This document shows, in pieces, positions 26,105 through 34,194 of a stretch of 64,000 nt of DNA. Numbering within the stretch: the first letter of the stretch is position 1; every line of letters begins with the position of its first letter. The notes below the pieces were generated by a model. It saw only the letters and a list, made by a program, of their open reading frames with translations. It made no database searches and was not told where the DNA came from. Position numbers and translations under genes: made by a program. The stretch is taken from positions 4,852-68,851 of the forward strand of contig CAYHEC010000020.1 in assembly GCA_964355675.1 (NCBI GenBank), in the 5' to 3' direction. The stretch comes from CAMBDS01 sp964355675 (lineage in GTDB: Bacteria; Electryoneota; AABM5-125-24; Hatepunaeales; Hatepunaeaceae).

Positions 26105-26995
26105 TTACGCCGCTTCGACCTGATTAACCAGCTTGCCAACGCCTTCGACTTCGACAATAACTTCATCTCCTGGCTTGATTCCACCAACCCCCGACGGTGT
26201 CCCGGTCGCGACAATATCTCCTGGAAGAAGCGTAACTACTGCGGTAATTTCTGCGAGTAGGTCCGGAATTTTCCAAACCATGTCGTTTGTATTACCATCC
26301 TGCCGCAATTCGTTGTTCACCCACACTCTGATGTATCTCCCATCAAGATTGGTCAGTTCATCAGTCGTGACGATGAATGGCCCAAACGGCGCAAATGTGT
26401 CTCGTGATTTTGCCTGAAACCAAGGCAATCCACGCGCCCCAAGGCTTTTTTGAAATTCGCGGGCTGTAACGTCATTCAACACGGTATATCCCAGAATGTA
26501 CCTGCTTGCCTCAGATGCTTTGATTCGCTCGGCGCGTCTCGAAATCACAACGGCAAGTTCCCCTTCATGATCGACTCTTCCCAAATGAGTGGGGATGCGA
26601 ATAGGTTTATCTGGACCAAGGGCGCAGTTATCCGTTTTCGCAAAGAAAATCGGGCTCTCGGGTACTTCAGCGCCGCCTTCTTTGGCATGTTCACGGTAGT
26701 TTCTAGCTACGCAGATTATCTTGGCAGGACGATGAGTCATAAGCGGTTTCAGCCCTTCGAGAGAAAGACTGAATTTTTTCCCCGAATGTGAAACCCATTC
26801 CAATTGCTCCGCAAGGAATTCTCCTTCGAAAAAACCGTTGTTCAACAATTTGACAAGTCTTCGCTCTGGATCGTCCCGCTTCCCATCAGGACTATATCCG
26901 CGTGCATCAAGTACGGCTCCGTAGTCGATGAATCCGCTTCCCCCATCGATGCCTATTACTTCTCTTCCGTCTGTAATAAATCTTGCGATTTTCAT
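26105..26995 (-). CDS. Fumarylacetoacetate hydrolase family protein
   Basis: 296 residues, ATG 26995 behind GAGGAAG. The C-terminal FAH domain (about 90-296) shows the conserved ICVARNYREHAKE entry, SPIFFAKTDN, the metal site VDHEGELAVVI, GYTVLNDVTAREFQ and, near the end, LLPGDIVATGTPSGVG. Enzymes of this family are divalent-metal hydrolases, decarboxylases or isomerases acting on beta-keto acid or oxaloacetate-like substrates (for example acylpyruvase or oxaloacetate decarboxylase). The exact reaction is not decided by sequence. Length is normal for the family. It is a single gene flanked by palindromic elements. Confidence 0.88.
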   Translation of the reverse strand: MKIARFITDGREVIGIDGGSGFIDYGAVLDARGYSPDGKRDDPERRLVKLLNNGFFEGEFLAEQLEWVSHSGKKFSLSLEGLKPLMTHRPAKIICVARNYREHAKEGGAEVPESPIFFAKTDNCALGPDKPIRIPTHLGRVDHEGELAVVISRRAERIKASEASRYILGYTVLNDVTAREFQKSLGARGLPWFQAKSRDTFAPFGPFIVTTDELTNLDGRYIRVWVNNELRQDGNTNDMVWKIPDLLAEITAVVTLLPGDIVATGTPSGVGGIKPGDEVIVEVEGVGKLVNQVEAA

Positions 26996-27030
26996 TACTT
27001 CCTCGTAAATATTGAACTGTCAATTCTTGG

Positions 27031-27200
27031 AGGGCGGACTTTCAGAGTTCGTTGAAATATTCTCAATTTGTATCGACTTGTCCACGCGGACGCCCTCGTC
27101 CGCGCTTGTTTTGTGCTTGAATGCTCGGCGGACGAGGGCGTCCGCCTGGACACTCTCGGCATTCTATCGAATACTTCAACGAACTCTTTCAGTCCGCTCT
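27031..27200. repeat. Nested palindromic element
   Basis: Outer 32-base arms (27031-27062 and 27169-27200; AGGGCGGACTTTCAGAGTTC and its inverse) enclose a second inverted pair CGCGGACGCCCTCGTCCGCG (27085-27104) and GGCGGACGAGGGCGTCCGCC (27127-27146), itself flanked by TGTCCA/TGGACA. It looks like one element family inserted into another. Confidence 0.8.
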
Positions 27201-27202
27201 TC

Positions 27203-27269
27203 ATCGCGTAGGGTCGATTTCCAAATCGACCTCCCATCACGGCGGGATTGGAATCCCGCCCTACGCGAT
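27203..27269. repeat. Composite palindromic element, CGCGTAGGG family
   Basis: ATCGCGTAGGG/CCCTACGCGAT arms enclose two hairpins (GGTCGATTTCCAAATCGACC and GGCGGGATTGGAATCCCGCC), giving a cruciform-like three-way shape. Confidence 0.8.
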
Positions 27270-27307
27270 TCTTGGGCATTTTTTATTCACAACCAGAAAC
27301 CAACCCT

Positions 27308-28018
27308 TCATGAACTCGTCAAGGGTGTTTTCCCCGGGTAAATACATTTCGACCAAAGTGGACAGACTCCACATTTTGGCGAACGAGCAGTGCAAATCGT
27401 CCGGCCGAATTTCAATAAATTAAGGTGAAAGGTCGGAGCCTTCCCGACCGGTATTTTCGGCCTGATCGTCGTAAAAACCGTATCTGCAGTACTACGGATA
27501 GGAACCCAGCCCAGTCTGAGCGCAATTCTATGGACATGCGTATCGACTGGACAAAGGTCTCGCTCAAGTGAAAACGCCAACAGCACTGCCGCAGTCTTGA
27601 CGCCGATTCCTTTTTGGGTGGTCAATAGTTCAATAGCGCGGTCATCGCTCAGAGATCTTAGATAATTCAGCGATAATGATCCAAAAGATTCCTTGATCCA
27701 TCGCAATACCCCTTGCATTCGAACAGACTTCTGCTTTGAAAGTCCAGCTGGTCGAATCGCCTCTTCTATAGAAGATACCGACGCCTCTGAAACTTCCTGC
27801 CAAGTCGGAATGGCGGATCGAAGTCTCTCGTAGGCGTTGTCTCTGTTACGATCATTCGTATTCTGAGACAGAATCGTCACCATCAGTTCATCGATCGGGT
27901 CCTTTCTTCTCCACACCGGAACGCCAAAGTGTTTCTCGAGAACATCGACTACTTCAGGAATCTGATAATCGGTATTCGAGTCCGGCAGTGCCGTTATGTG
28001 TTGAAAGGCTTGCTTCAT
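27308..28018 (-). CDS. Endonuclease III-family DNA glycosylase
   Basis: 236 residues. HhH-GPD fold: the helix-hairpin-helix segment LLTTQKGIGVKTAAVLL contains the catalytic Lys position, and CPVDTHVHRI supplies the catalytic Asp. The C-terminus carries the [4Fe-4S] pattern C-x6-C-x2-C-x5-C (CTARSPKCGVCPLWSKC). Such enzymes remove oxidised pyrimidines in base-excision repair. The hairpin reads QKGIGVKTA where EndoIII has LPGVGRKTA, so it may belong to an Nth-like subfamily rather than be the standard nth product. The ATG overlaps the stop of hldA by four bases (translational coupling). Confidence 0.88.
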   Translation of the reverse strand: MKQAFQHITALPDSNTDYQIPEVVDVLEKHFGVPVWRRKDPIDELMVTILSQNTNDRNRDNAYERLRSAIPTWQEVSEASVSSIEEAIRPAGLSKQKSVRMQGVLRWIKESFGSLSLNYLRSLSDDRAIELLTTQKGIGVKTAAVLLAFSLERDLCPVDTHVHRIALRLGWVPIRSTADTVFTTIRPKIPVGKAPTFHLNLLKFGRTICTARSPKCGVCPLWSKCIYPGKTPLTSS

Positions 28019-28998
28019 CTCCCTACGCTAACCCGCCTTAACTCAGCGGCATCGACAGGAATAGCGCCAATCTCAGCAATGACGATACTCGCCGCGTTGT
28101 TCGCCAGCGAGACAGCTTCAAATATATCCGCCCCTCCGACAAGGGCGGTCACCACCGTCGCAATAACAGTATCGCCTGCCCCCGAAACATCATGAACCCG
28201 GTGAGCGCGCGTGGGAATGAATTCGGTACTCTCGGCTGTAAAAAGCGCCATCCCTTTCTCACCCCTTGTCACCAGCAGAAAATCCAGTTCCATCTTTCGG
28301 AAAACCTCACGCCCCGCTACGCTCAATGAGCTGTCATCTTCTAAGCGCGTTCCAACTGCTATCTCAAGTTCCTTAAGATTGGGTTTGAAAAATGTCGCTC
28401 CTTTATAGCTCCAGAAGTTCTCTTTTTTGGGATCTACACCTACCAGAATTTTTCTCTCTTTACAAGCTGAGATAACCTGCTGAATAACTCGTTCGGTTAG
28501 AACTCCCTTATTGTAATCCTCAAGAATCACACCATTGCACGAATCCAGACTGTGGATAATATTCTCAATCAACTGATTCTCAATATCGTGAGTTGGTGAG
28601 ACGGTATTCTCACGATCAATTCTTACAACATGCTGATTGTGCGCAATCACTCGTGTTTTTACGCTGGTTGGCCTGCCTGGATCCACAACGACTCGCTCAT
28701 CGTCGATCTGGTTGTTTTTTACAATCTGACGCAGAAGCAAGCCGTCAGGATCGTTCCCGACCAGCCCGATGAGCGTGACTTGCGCTCCAAGGGAACTTAC
28801 ATTGGCCGCGACATTCGCCGCCCCGCCCAAGTTCGACGTTTCACCCATCTGATTAACAATCAGCACAGGAGCTTCAGGAGATATTCTATCCACTACACCC
28901 CAGATATACCGATCCAGCATAAGGTCGCCGATAACCGCAATCTGAGAGCTATTGATTTTCGAAAATATATTTTCGAGTCGGGCTTCTTCAAATTTCAA
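28015..28998 (-). CDS. hldA: D-glycero-beta-D-manno-heptose-7-phosphate kinase
   Basis: 327 residues, PfkB-family sugar kinase of the RfaE domain I type. Hallmarks: VIGDLMLDRYIWG near the start, RISPEAPV, NLGGAANVAANV, VDPKKENFWSYKGA, FFKPNLKELE and the catalytic HDVSGAGDTVIA. It phosphorylates heptose-7-phosphate at C1 in ADP-heptose synthesis for LPS inner core. The adenylyltransferase domain that follows in fused HldE proteins is absent, so a separate hldC is expected elsewhere. In operon with the glycosylase gene. Confidence 0.9.
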   Translation of the reverse strand: MKFEEARLENIFSKINSSQIAVIGDLMLDRYIWGVVDRISPEAPVLIVNQMGETSNLGGAANVAANVSSLGAQVTLIGLVGNDPDGLLLRQIVKNNQIDDERVVVDPGRPTSVKTRVIAHNQHVVRIDRENTVSPTHDIENQLIENIIHSLDSCNGVILEDYNKGVLTERVIQQVISACKERKILVGVDPKKENFWSYKGATFFKPNLKELEIAVGTRLEDDSSLSVAGREVFRKMELDFLLVTRGEKGMALFTAESTEFIPTRAHRVHDVSGAGDTVIATVVTALVGGADIFEAVSLANNAASIVIAEIGAIPVDAAELRRVSVGR

Positions 28999-29339
28999 GG
29001 AATTTCCTTGATGTTAAATGTGAGACTCCAGTACTGCCGATTTAAATCGGCAGTACTAATCCGATCGCCTTCCAAATATAAAGGGACAGTCCAGCAATGG
29101 CAAGCTTTGATCAAGGAGCTTGCACCGTCGCTTCTTACTTTACCATTCATCCCACATAATCTGGATCAACTTTTCTGATTCAATATATTCATCAATATTG
29201 CAACAAATCTTTCACTTGATTTAACTTTATAATTTGCACAAATCATTATATAACAATGTAATAAAACTCGTTTCGCAGTAATCTTTAACTAATCTTAATC
29301 GACAAATTAGAATTATCTCAAATTTTCACTCAATAAAGT
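28999..29339. other. Intergenic region with a perfect 28-nt palindrome
   Basis: Between divergent genes. AGTACTGCCGATTT and its exact inverse occupy 29030-29057. The palindromes TAGTGCCGATTT/AAATCGGCACTA at 37461 and AAATTTC.. near hldA are relatives or neighbours. The remainder (29180-29339) is AT-rich and leads into the sigma-28 promoter. No coding signal. Confidence 0.6.
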
Positions 29340-29367
29340 TAAAGTTCTAAGAGAGCATAGCCGATAC
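29340..29367 (+). promoter_or_regulatory. Sigma-28 (FliA) type flagellar promoter
   Basis: TAAAGTT (29340-29346) and GCCGATA (29360-29366), with 16 bases between TAAA and GCCGATA, match the flagellar class-3 promoter consensus. The same sequence with the same spacing recurs at 31207. Drives the MerR-like gene and the first flagellin. Confidence 0.88.
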
Positions 29368-29411
29368 CATAAGTGAAGATACAATTAACCCCGGAAAAGG
29401 AGGTGCGACAG

Positions 29412-29810
29412 ATGGCCAATACCCTGAATGCTTCAGACACGCTTTACTCCATAAGCCAAGTCAACGCCCTCACCGGAGTGCCCAAATCAACAATTCGTTT
29501 CTGGGAGAAAGAATTCAGTGAATTTCTTAATCCACTTCGTAGCGAAGGCAATCAGCGAAGGTACGACAAGGAAACTGTCGAGACGCTTAAAACGATCGAC
29601 CGATTGGTAAATGACGAGGGATACACTTTGGAAGGGGCGCGACGAAAACTGAAGCCGATCGAAACAGCTTCAAAATCCGAAAGTCCCGATGGCGAAGAAA
29701 CCAAACTGAACGAACTGGCCGAGACAATGTCCGATTACTTACTACAAAAAATCTTCGAACGAGTAAAATCGGAAGAAACGCGCCGAACAAGTTATCAATT
29801 CAAGCAATAA
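29412..29810 (+). CDS. MerR-family DNA-binding protein in the flagellin leader
   Basis: 132 residues from ATG 29412, preceded by AAAAGGAGGTG. Residues 10-75 are a MerR-type winged helix-turn-helix: YSISQVNALTGVPKSTIRFWE, split as YSISQVNALTGV and PKSTIRFWEKEF, then RRYDKETVETLKTI and the wing/helix GYTLEGARRKL. The C-terminal ~50 residues are acidic and helical, with no Cys-rich metal site or drug-binding domain. It lies between a sigma-28 promoter and flagellin gene 1 with only 29 bases to the flagellin start, so it is co-transcribed. This arrangement suggests a regulator of late flagellar genes or of flagellin dosage. The second flagellin copy lacks it. Confidence 0.82.
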   Translation: MANTLNASDTLYSISQVNALTGVPKSTIRFWEKEFSEFLNPLRSEGNQRRYDKETVETLKTIDRLVNDEGYTLEGARRKLKPIETASKSESPDGEETKLNELAETMSDYLLQKIFERVKSEETRRTSYQFKQ

Positions 29811-29839
29811 GCTAAAACAAAAAGAGAGGGACAATTCTA

Positions 29840-30673
29840 ATGGCCATGCGAATCAACCACAACATCCTGTCGCTGACGGCTCAGCGAAACCTGAATGCAA
29901 ATCAGGGACAACTTGACAGTGCCGTCAACAGGCTGTCCAGCGGACTCAGGATCAACCAAGCTTGGGAAGATCCGGCCGGACTCGCAATTTCTGAAAGATT
30001 CCGTGCTCAAATCACCGGTCTTCAAGAAGCCGAGCGCAACGCAAACTACGACATCAATCTCCTTCAAACTGCTGAAGGTGCACTTAGTGTCATCGACGAG
30101 AAACTCGTCAGACTGCGTTCACTTGCTGTTCAAGCGGCAAATGGCTCGATCACTGATGGTGACCGCTCTATCGTCAACACGGAGTTCCAAGCGCTCAAGA
30201 GTGAGATCACTCGTATAGCGAGTGTGACGAATTACAACGGCATCAAACTGTTGAATGGCGATTACTCCAACACTACGATCCGGTTCCACATCGGTATCAA
30301 TGCCACCGCTAATGAGGATTACTACGACATTAATCTCTTGGAGATGACCGCCTCGTCACTTGGTCTCGACAGTATCAACGTTTCTTCAACAACCTCTGCT
30401 GCAGCGGCATTGACAGCGTTGGATGAAGCGATCGACTCGAAAGATACCGAACGAACTCGTATCGGATCTTATGTCGAAAGACTCCAGAACACGATCCTGA
30501 ACCTCCAGATCAGCCACGAAAACGCCACCAAGTCTGAATCACAGATCCGTGACGCCGATATCGCCGCAGAAATGTCGAACTTCACCAGAAGCCAAATTCT
30601 GATGCAGTCTGGTGTGGCGATGCTGGCTCAGGCGAATCAGGTTCCTCAGATGGTCAGTCAGCTGATCGGATAA
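29840..30673 (+). CDS. fliC: Flagellin, copy 1
   Basis: 277 residues, with AGAGAGGGACA before ATG 29840. The N-terminal D0/D1 region is typical (MAMRINHNILSLTAQRNL, LSSGLRINQAWEDPAGLAIS, ERNANYDINLLQTAEGAL), as is the C-terminal half (ERTRIGSYVERLQNTI, ESQIRDADIAAEMSNFTRSQIL). Only about 60 residues separate them, so the surface domains D2/D3 are essentially missing. It polymerises into the flagellar filament after export by the flagellar type III system. It differs from copy 2 at six residues, all between about 155 and 206. Sigma-28 expression is shared with the MerR-like gene. Confidence 0.95.
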   Translation: MAMRINHNILSLTAQRNLNANQGQLDSAVNRLSSGLRINQAWEDPAGLAISERFRAQITGLQEAERNANYDINLLQTAEGALSVIDEKLVRLRSLAVQAANGSITDGDRSIVNTEFQALKSEITRIASVTNYNGIKLLNGDYSNTTIRFHIGINATANEDYYDINLLEMTASSLGLDSINVSSTTSAAAALTALDEAIDSKDTERTRIGSYVERLQNTILNLQISHENATKSESQIRDADIAAEMSNFTRSQILMQSGVAMLAQANQVPQMVSQLIG

Positions 30674-30719
30674 TGATCGATGAACCGACTACGAAGATCG
30701 GTAACTTCGGAAATCGGTT

Positions 30720-30845
30720 CAGAAGATATGGCGCGGCGAAAGCCGTGCTTCCCAGACCGGCCGGGGAGATGTCCTCCCAAGCCCACTCCCCGGCCAAATG
30801 CAAGGGGTACACCCGCCGATCAGACAGATCGGCGGGTTAGTTTTT
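30720..30845 (+). ncRNA. Conserved structured 3' block after flagellin 1, ending in a terminator
   Basis: Hairpin GCGCGGC-GAAA-GCCGTGC (about 30731-30748), then GGCCGGGGAG...CTCCCCGGCC (10 bp), then the intrinsic terminator ACCCGCCGATC/GATCGGCGGGT (30811-30837) with TTTTT. The sequence between, including AAATGCAAGGGGTACA, is nearly identical after flagellin 2, beyond what a terminator requires. Confidence 0.6.
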
Positions 30846-30940
30846 GTGCGCTAACATCATTCCTAAACCTGCCTGATCCAATTCCAACCAGTATGCTATC
30901 CAGGGACTTGTTTCCAAATATCAAATCGTTTCGAGTAAGT

Positions 30941-31029
30941 AGGGCCTGTTGAAAGTCGAAAAATTGGTGAGAATGTCCAGGCGAACGCCCTCGTCCGCCT
31001 GGACTCCCTAAGACAGTTCAGCAGACCCT
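30941..31029. mobile_element. MITE-like element
   Basis: Ends AGGGCCTGTTGAAAG and TTCAGCAGACCCT are imperfect inverses of the 12803-12933 family. The core holds a TCCAGGCGAACGCCC...CGTCCGCCTGGA hairpin of the GCGGACG family. It lies between the two flagellin units. Confidence 0.7.
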
Positions 31030-31206
31030 TAGTACATAAGGTCGAGTTAGTGCGCTTGGCAAAAGAGTCGAATGGTCGTACCGTCATCTTCAATCGCAAT
31101 TATGCTATATAATGCAATAACAACATATTACAATTGATTCATAAATCAACTCTAAGAATAGATAAGAAAATAGTGTAAATATTTTTATTTTTTCTTTCAG
31201 AATAGT

Positions 31207-31234
31207 TAAAGTTCCGAGAGAAGTATGCCGATAC
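31207..31234 (+). promoter_or_regulatory. Sigma-28 (FliA) type promoter of flagellin 2
   Basis: TAAAGTT (31207-31213) and GCCGATA (31227-31233), with the same 16-base gap as copy 1. Similarity to copy 1 continues through CCATAAGTGAAGA. The 5' leader to the flagellin start is about 70 bases and has no MerR gene. Confidence 0.88.
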
Positions 31235-31308
31235 CATAAGTGAAGAGAGACTTAGAGCAAGTTTTCAACTTAAACAATTACCTAAAACAATAAGAGAGGG
31301 ACAATCTA

Positions 31309-32142
31309 ATGGCCATGCGAATCAACCACAACATCTTGTCGCTGACCGCTCAGCGCAACCTGAATGCAAATCAGGGACAACTTGACAGCGCCGTCAATAG
31401 GCTGTCCAGCGGACTCAGGATCAACCAAGCTTGGGAAGATCCTGCCGGACTCGCAATTTCTGAAAGATTCCGTGCACAAATCACTGGTCTTCAAGAAGCC
31501 GAGCGCAACGCAAACTACGACATCAATCTTCTTCAAACTGCTGAAGGTGCACTTAGTGTCATCGACGAGAAACTCGTCAGACTGCGTTCACTTGCTGTTC
31601 AAGCGGCAAATGGCTCGATCACTGATGGTGACCGCTCTATCGTCAACACGGAGTTCCAAGCGCTCAAGAGTGAGATCACTCGTATAGCGAGTGTGACGAA
31701 TTACAATGGCATCAAACTGCTGAACGGCGATTACTCCAACACCACGATCCGGTTCCACATTGGTATCAACGCGGTAGCAAACGAGGATTATTACGATATT
31801 AACTTGTTGGAAATGACTACATCGTCACTTGGTCTCGATGGCATTAATGTTACATCCACAACCTCGGCGGCCGCAGCATTGACAGCATTGGATAATGCAA
31901 TCGAATCGAAAGATACCGAACGAACCCGTATCGGATCTTATGTCGAAAGACTCCAAAACACGATCTTGAACCTCCAAATCAGCCACGAAAACGCCACCAA
32001 GTCTGAATCACAGATCCGTGACGCCGATATCGCCGCAGAAATGTCGAACTTCACCAGAAGTCAAATTCTGATGCAGTCCGGCGTAGCAATGCTGGCTCAG
32101 GCGAATCAGGTTCCTCAGATGGTCAGTCAGCTGATCGGATGA
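31309..32142 (+). CDS. fliC: Flagellin, copy 2
   Basis: 277 residues, same length as copy 1 and identical over the first ~154 and last ~70 residues. The six substitutions (T-V, A-T, S-G, S-T, E-N, D-E) fall in the short central segment, between GINA and the ERTRIGSY block. Ribosome site AGAGAGGGACA before ATG 31309. Same filament role as copy 1. The near identity of the ends at DNA level indicates a recent tandem duplication or ongoing gene conversion. Confidence 0.95.
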   Translation: MAMRINHNILSLTAQRNLNANQGQLDSAVNRLSSGLRINQAWEDPAGLAISERFRAQITGLQEAERNANYDINLLQTAEGALSVIDEKLVRLRSLAVQAANGSITDGDRSIVNTEFQALKSEITRIASVTNYNGIKLLNGDYSNTTIRFHIGINAVANEDYYDINLLEMTTSSLGLDGINVTSTTSAAAALTALDNAIESKDTERTRIGSYVERLQNTILNLQISHENATKSESQIRDADIAAEMSNFTRSQILMQSGVAMLAQANQVPQMVSQLIG

Positions 32143-32153
32143 TATAACTTCAG

Positions 32154-32177
32154 TAGGGGCGAATTAATTCGCCCCTA
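32154..32177. repeat. Perfect 24-nt palindrome
   Basis: TAGGGGCGAATT and its exact inverse, directly after flagellin 2. The related GGGGCGATTTTAATCGCCC lies inside the MITE at 12803. Confidence 0.8.
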
Positions 32178-32189
32178 TTCATAAAGATT

Positions 32190-32304
32190 CGGTGCGGCGA
32201 TTGCTACGCTTCCCAGACCGGCCGGGGGGGAGTCCTCCCAAGCCCACTCCTCGGCCAAATGCAAGGGGTACACCCGCCGATCATTCAGATCGGCGGGTTA
32301 GTTT
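32190..32304 (+). ncRNA. Conserved structured 3' block after flagellin 2, ending in a terminator
   Basis: Same order as at 30720: degenerate first hairpin, GGCCGGGGGGGAG...CTCCTCGGCC, the AAATGCAAGGGGTACA stretch, and a terminator ACCCGCCGATC/GATCGGCGGGT (32273-32299), then TAGTTT. Paired changes in the stems are partly compensatory. Confidence 0.6.
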
Positions 32305-32439
32305 CATCCAATTTCCATTCAAAGCTCACTTCTCGAAAATTATGCTTAAGTCACCCACTTGCCATTTGCTATTGCATTTTGTAAGTTGATTACGTTTCCT
32401 AATAATTTATCATCAACCACAAATTCAGCAGGAGTATTT

Positions 32440-34194
32440 ATGAACCTGCTTCTTATATTCGCCCTTTCCATCGTTGTCTTCTATGCCGCTTCGCGCTGGT
32501 ATGGAAAAGGTATCGGAAAAATTCTCGGCATTAACGACGAAATTCCGACTCCTGCCTTTGAAAAAGAAGACGGGCGCGACTTCGTCCCGACCAAACCCCA
32601 TATTCTCTTCGCGCACCATTTCTCTGCCATCGCTGGAGCTGGTCCGATAGTCGGCCCGACCGTTGCGCTTTTGTACGGATTTGTCCCGGCATGGCTCTGG
32701 ATTGTTTTTGGCGGGATCTTTTTCGGAGCTGTTCACGATTTCACCGCGCTTTTTATTTCAGTTAAAGAGGGTGGAAAATCGATAGCCGAAGTTACGCGCA
32801 AAACTTTAGGAAATGGAGGTTTTCTCCTTTTCATCACATTCACACTACTGATGTTGTTCTTAGTTTGCGGAGCCTTCCTCAATGCAACCGCAATCAGTCT
32901 GACTTCGAAGTGGTCCCTTGAGCGATTGGGGCTGGGACCTGAACAATCCGCCCTTCAAACTATTGTAAACCCGAAAACTGGCACGTTGGACGGCGTGATT
33001 GGTGGAATAGCCTCAACCTCGGTAATCATTATTACGCTTCTTTCACCGCTTCTCGGCTGGTTGATCTACCGGAAAAGAATTCACACTGCATTGGCATATA
33101 TTGTCGCCACCGTAATAGCCTTTGGATCGGTATTCGCTGGCTTCCATTATCCAGTTTCGCTCGATCCGAAAGTCTGGATGATAATCCTGTCGATCTATTG
33201 TCTGTTGGCCGCCGGCGTCCCTGTATGGGTTGTTCTCCAGCCACGCGATTTCATCAATGTTCAAATACTTTACGGAGGAATGGCAATACTCATCATCGGA
33301 GTTGTCTCTGGGGGAATTCAGGGGGAGACAGTCACCTATCCAGCTCTCAATTTGCAGGAGGGAGTAAGCCATCTCGGTTTTCTTTGGCCGATGATGTTCA
33401 TCACTATTGCGTGTGGAGCCATTTCTGGATTCCATGCATTGGTCGCCGGGGGAACTACTTCCAAACAGGTCACCAGGCAAAGATACACCAGAGAAATTGG
33501 CTATGGCGCAATGTTGCTGGAATCTGTGCTGGCGTTGTTGGTGTTAATTGCATTGGCTGGGAGTCTTAAATACGTCGATTACATGAGCATTGTCTGGCCG
33601 GATCCAGCGATCGGCAAAGCCAATCCAATTCTCGCTTTTTCACTTTCCGTCGGTTATATGTTGAATAACGTGTTTCACGCCCCGGTTTATTTAGGAACGA
33701 TCTTCGGTATATTGATGGTAGAAGGATTCGTGATCACATCCCTTGATGCCGCAGTCCGTTTCATCAGGTATTTACTTGAAGAACTGTGGACGGTTATTTG
33801 GCCGGGAGCTCCAAAGATCATGCAGAATCCCTGGTTTAATAGTGGGATTGCGATAATTGGAATGTGGGCGCTTGCGGTAGGCAACTCATTCAGTACGCTG
33901 TGGCCAATCTTCGGCTCAGCTAATCAGTTATTGGCGGCTCTGACGCTGATAACGATCACGATCTGGCTGGCCGTCCACGGCAAGAAGAATTGGTTCACCC
34001 TTATCCCGGCGATTTTCATGACCGCCACCACCATTGCCAGCTTGATCTTTCTATTGATGACAAATTATATCCCTAAAGGTAATGTTACCTTGATCGTTGC
34101 CGATCTGGTATTATTATCGCTATCAGTTGCTCTTGCTGTTCTTGCACTTGGAAAGGCGGCGGAAATATTGAGGAATAGACGGTTGACCGCCTAA
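32440..34194 (+). CDS. cstA: Carbon starvation protein CstA family transporter
   Basis: 584 residues from ATG 32440 behind CAGGAG; an upstream in-frame ATG at 32359 has no ribosome site. Polytopic inner-membrane protein with about 15 helices. Family blocks: ASRWYGKGIGKILGI, VPTKPHILFAHHFSAIAGAGPIVGP (split as KPHILFAHHFSAIAGAGP and IVGPTVA), GAVHDFTALF and GFHALVAGGTTSKQV, plus FGSANQLLAALTL near the C-terminus. CstA-type proteins import pyruvate or peptides when carbon is scarce. It is shorter than E. coli CstA (about 700 residues), as in many shorter family members. Monocistronic. Confidence 0.92.
   Translation: MNLLLIFALSIVVFYAASRWYGKGIGKILGINDEIPTPAFEKEDGRDFVPTKPHILFAHHFSAIAGAGPIVGPTVALLYGFVPAWLWIVFGGIFFGAVHDFTALFISVKEGGKSIAEVTRKTLGNGGFLLFITFTLLMLFLVCGAFLNATAISLTSKWSLERLGLGPEQSALQTIVNPKTGTLDGVIGGIASTSVIIITLLSPLLGWLIYRKRIHTALAYIVATVIAFGSVFAGFHYPVSLDPKVWMIILSIYCLLAAGVPVWVVLQPRDFINVQILYGGMAILIIGVVSGGIQGETVTYPALNLQEGVSHLGFLWPMMFITIACGAISGFHALVAGGTTSKQVTRQRYTREIGYGAMLLESVLALLVLIALAGSLKYVDYMSIVWPDPAIGKANPILAFSLSVGYMLNNVFHAPVYLGTIFGILMVEGFVITSLDAAVRFIRYLLEELWTVIWPGAPKIMQNPWFNSGIAIIGMWALAVGNSFSTLWPIFGSANQLLAALTLITITIWLAVHGKKNWFTLIPAIFMTATTIASLIFLLMTNYIPKGNVTLIVADLVLLSLSVALAVLALGKAAEILRNRRLTA

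Noticed and set aside
29895..31687. Matching 107-codon ORFs in the +1 frame of both flagellins
   Set aside because: They recur only because the flagellin genes are duplicates; no ribosome site.
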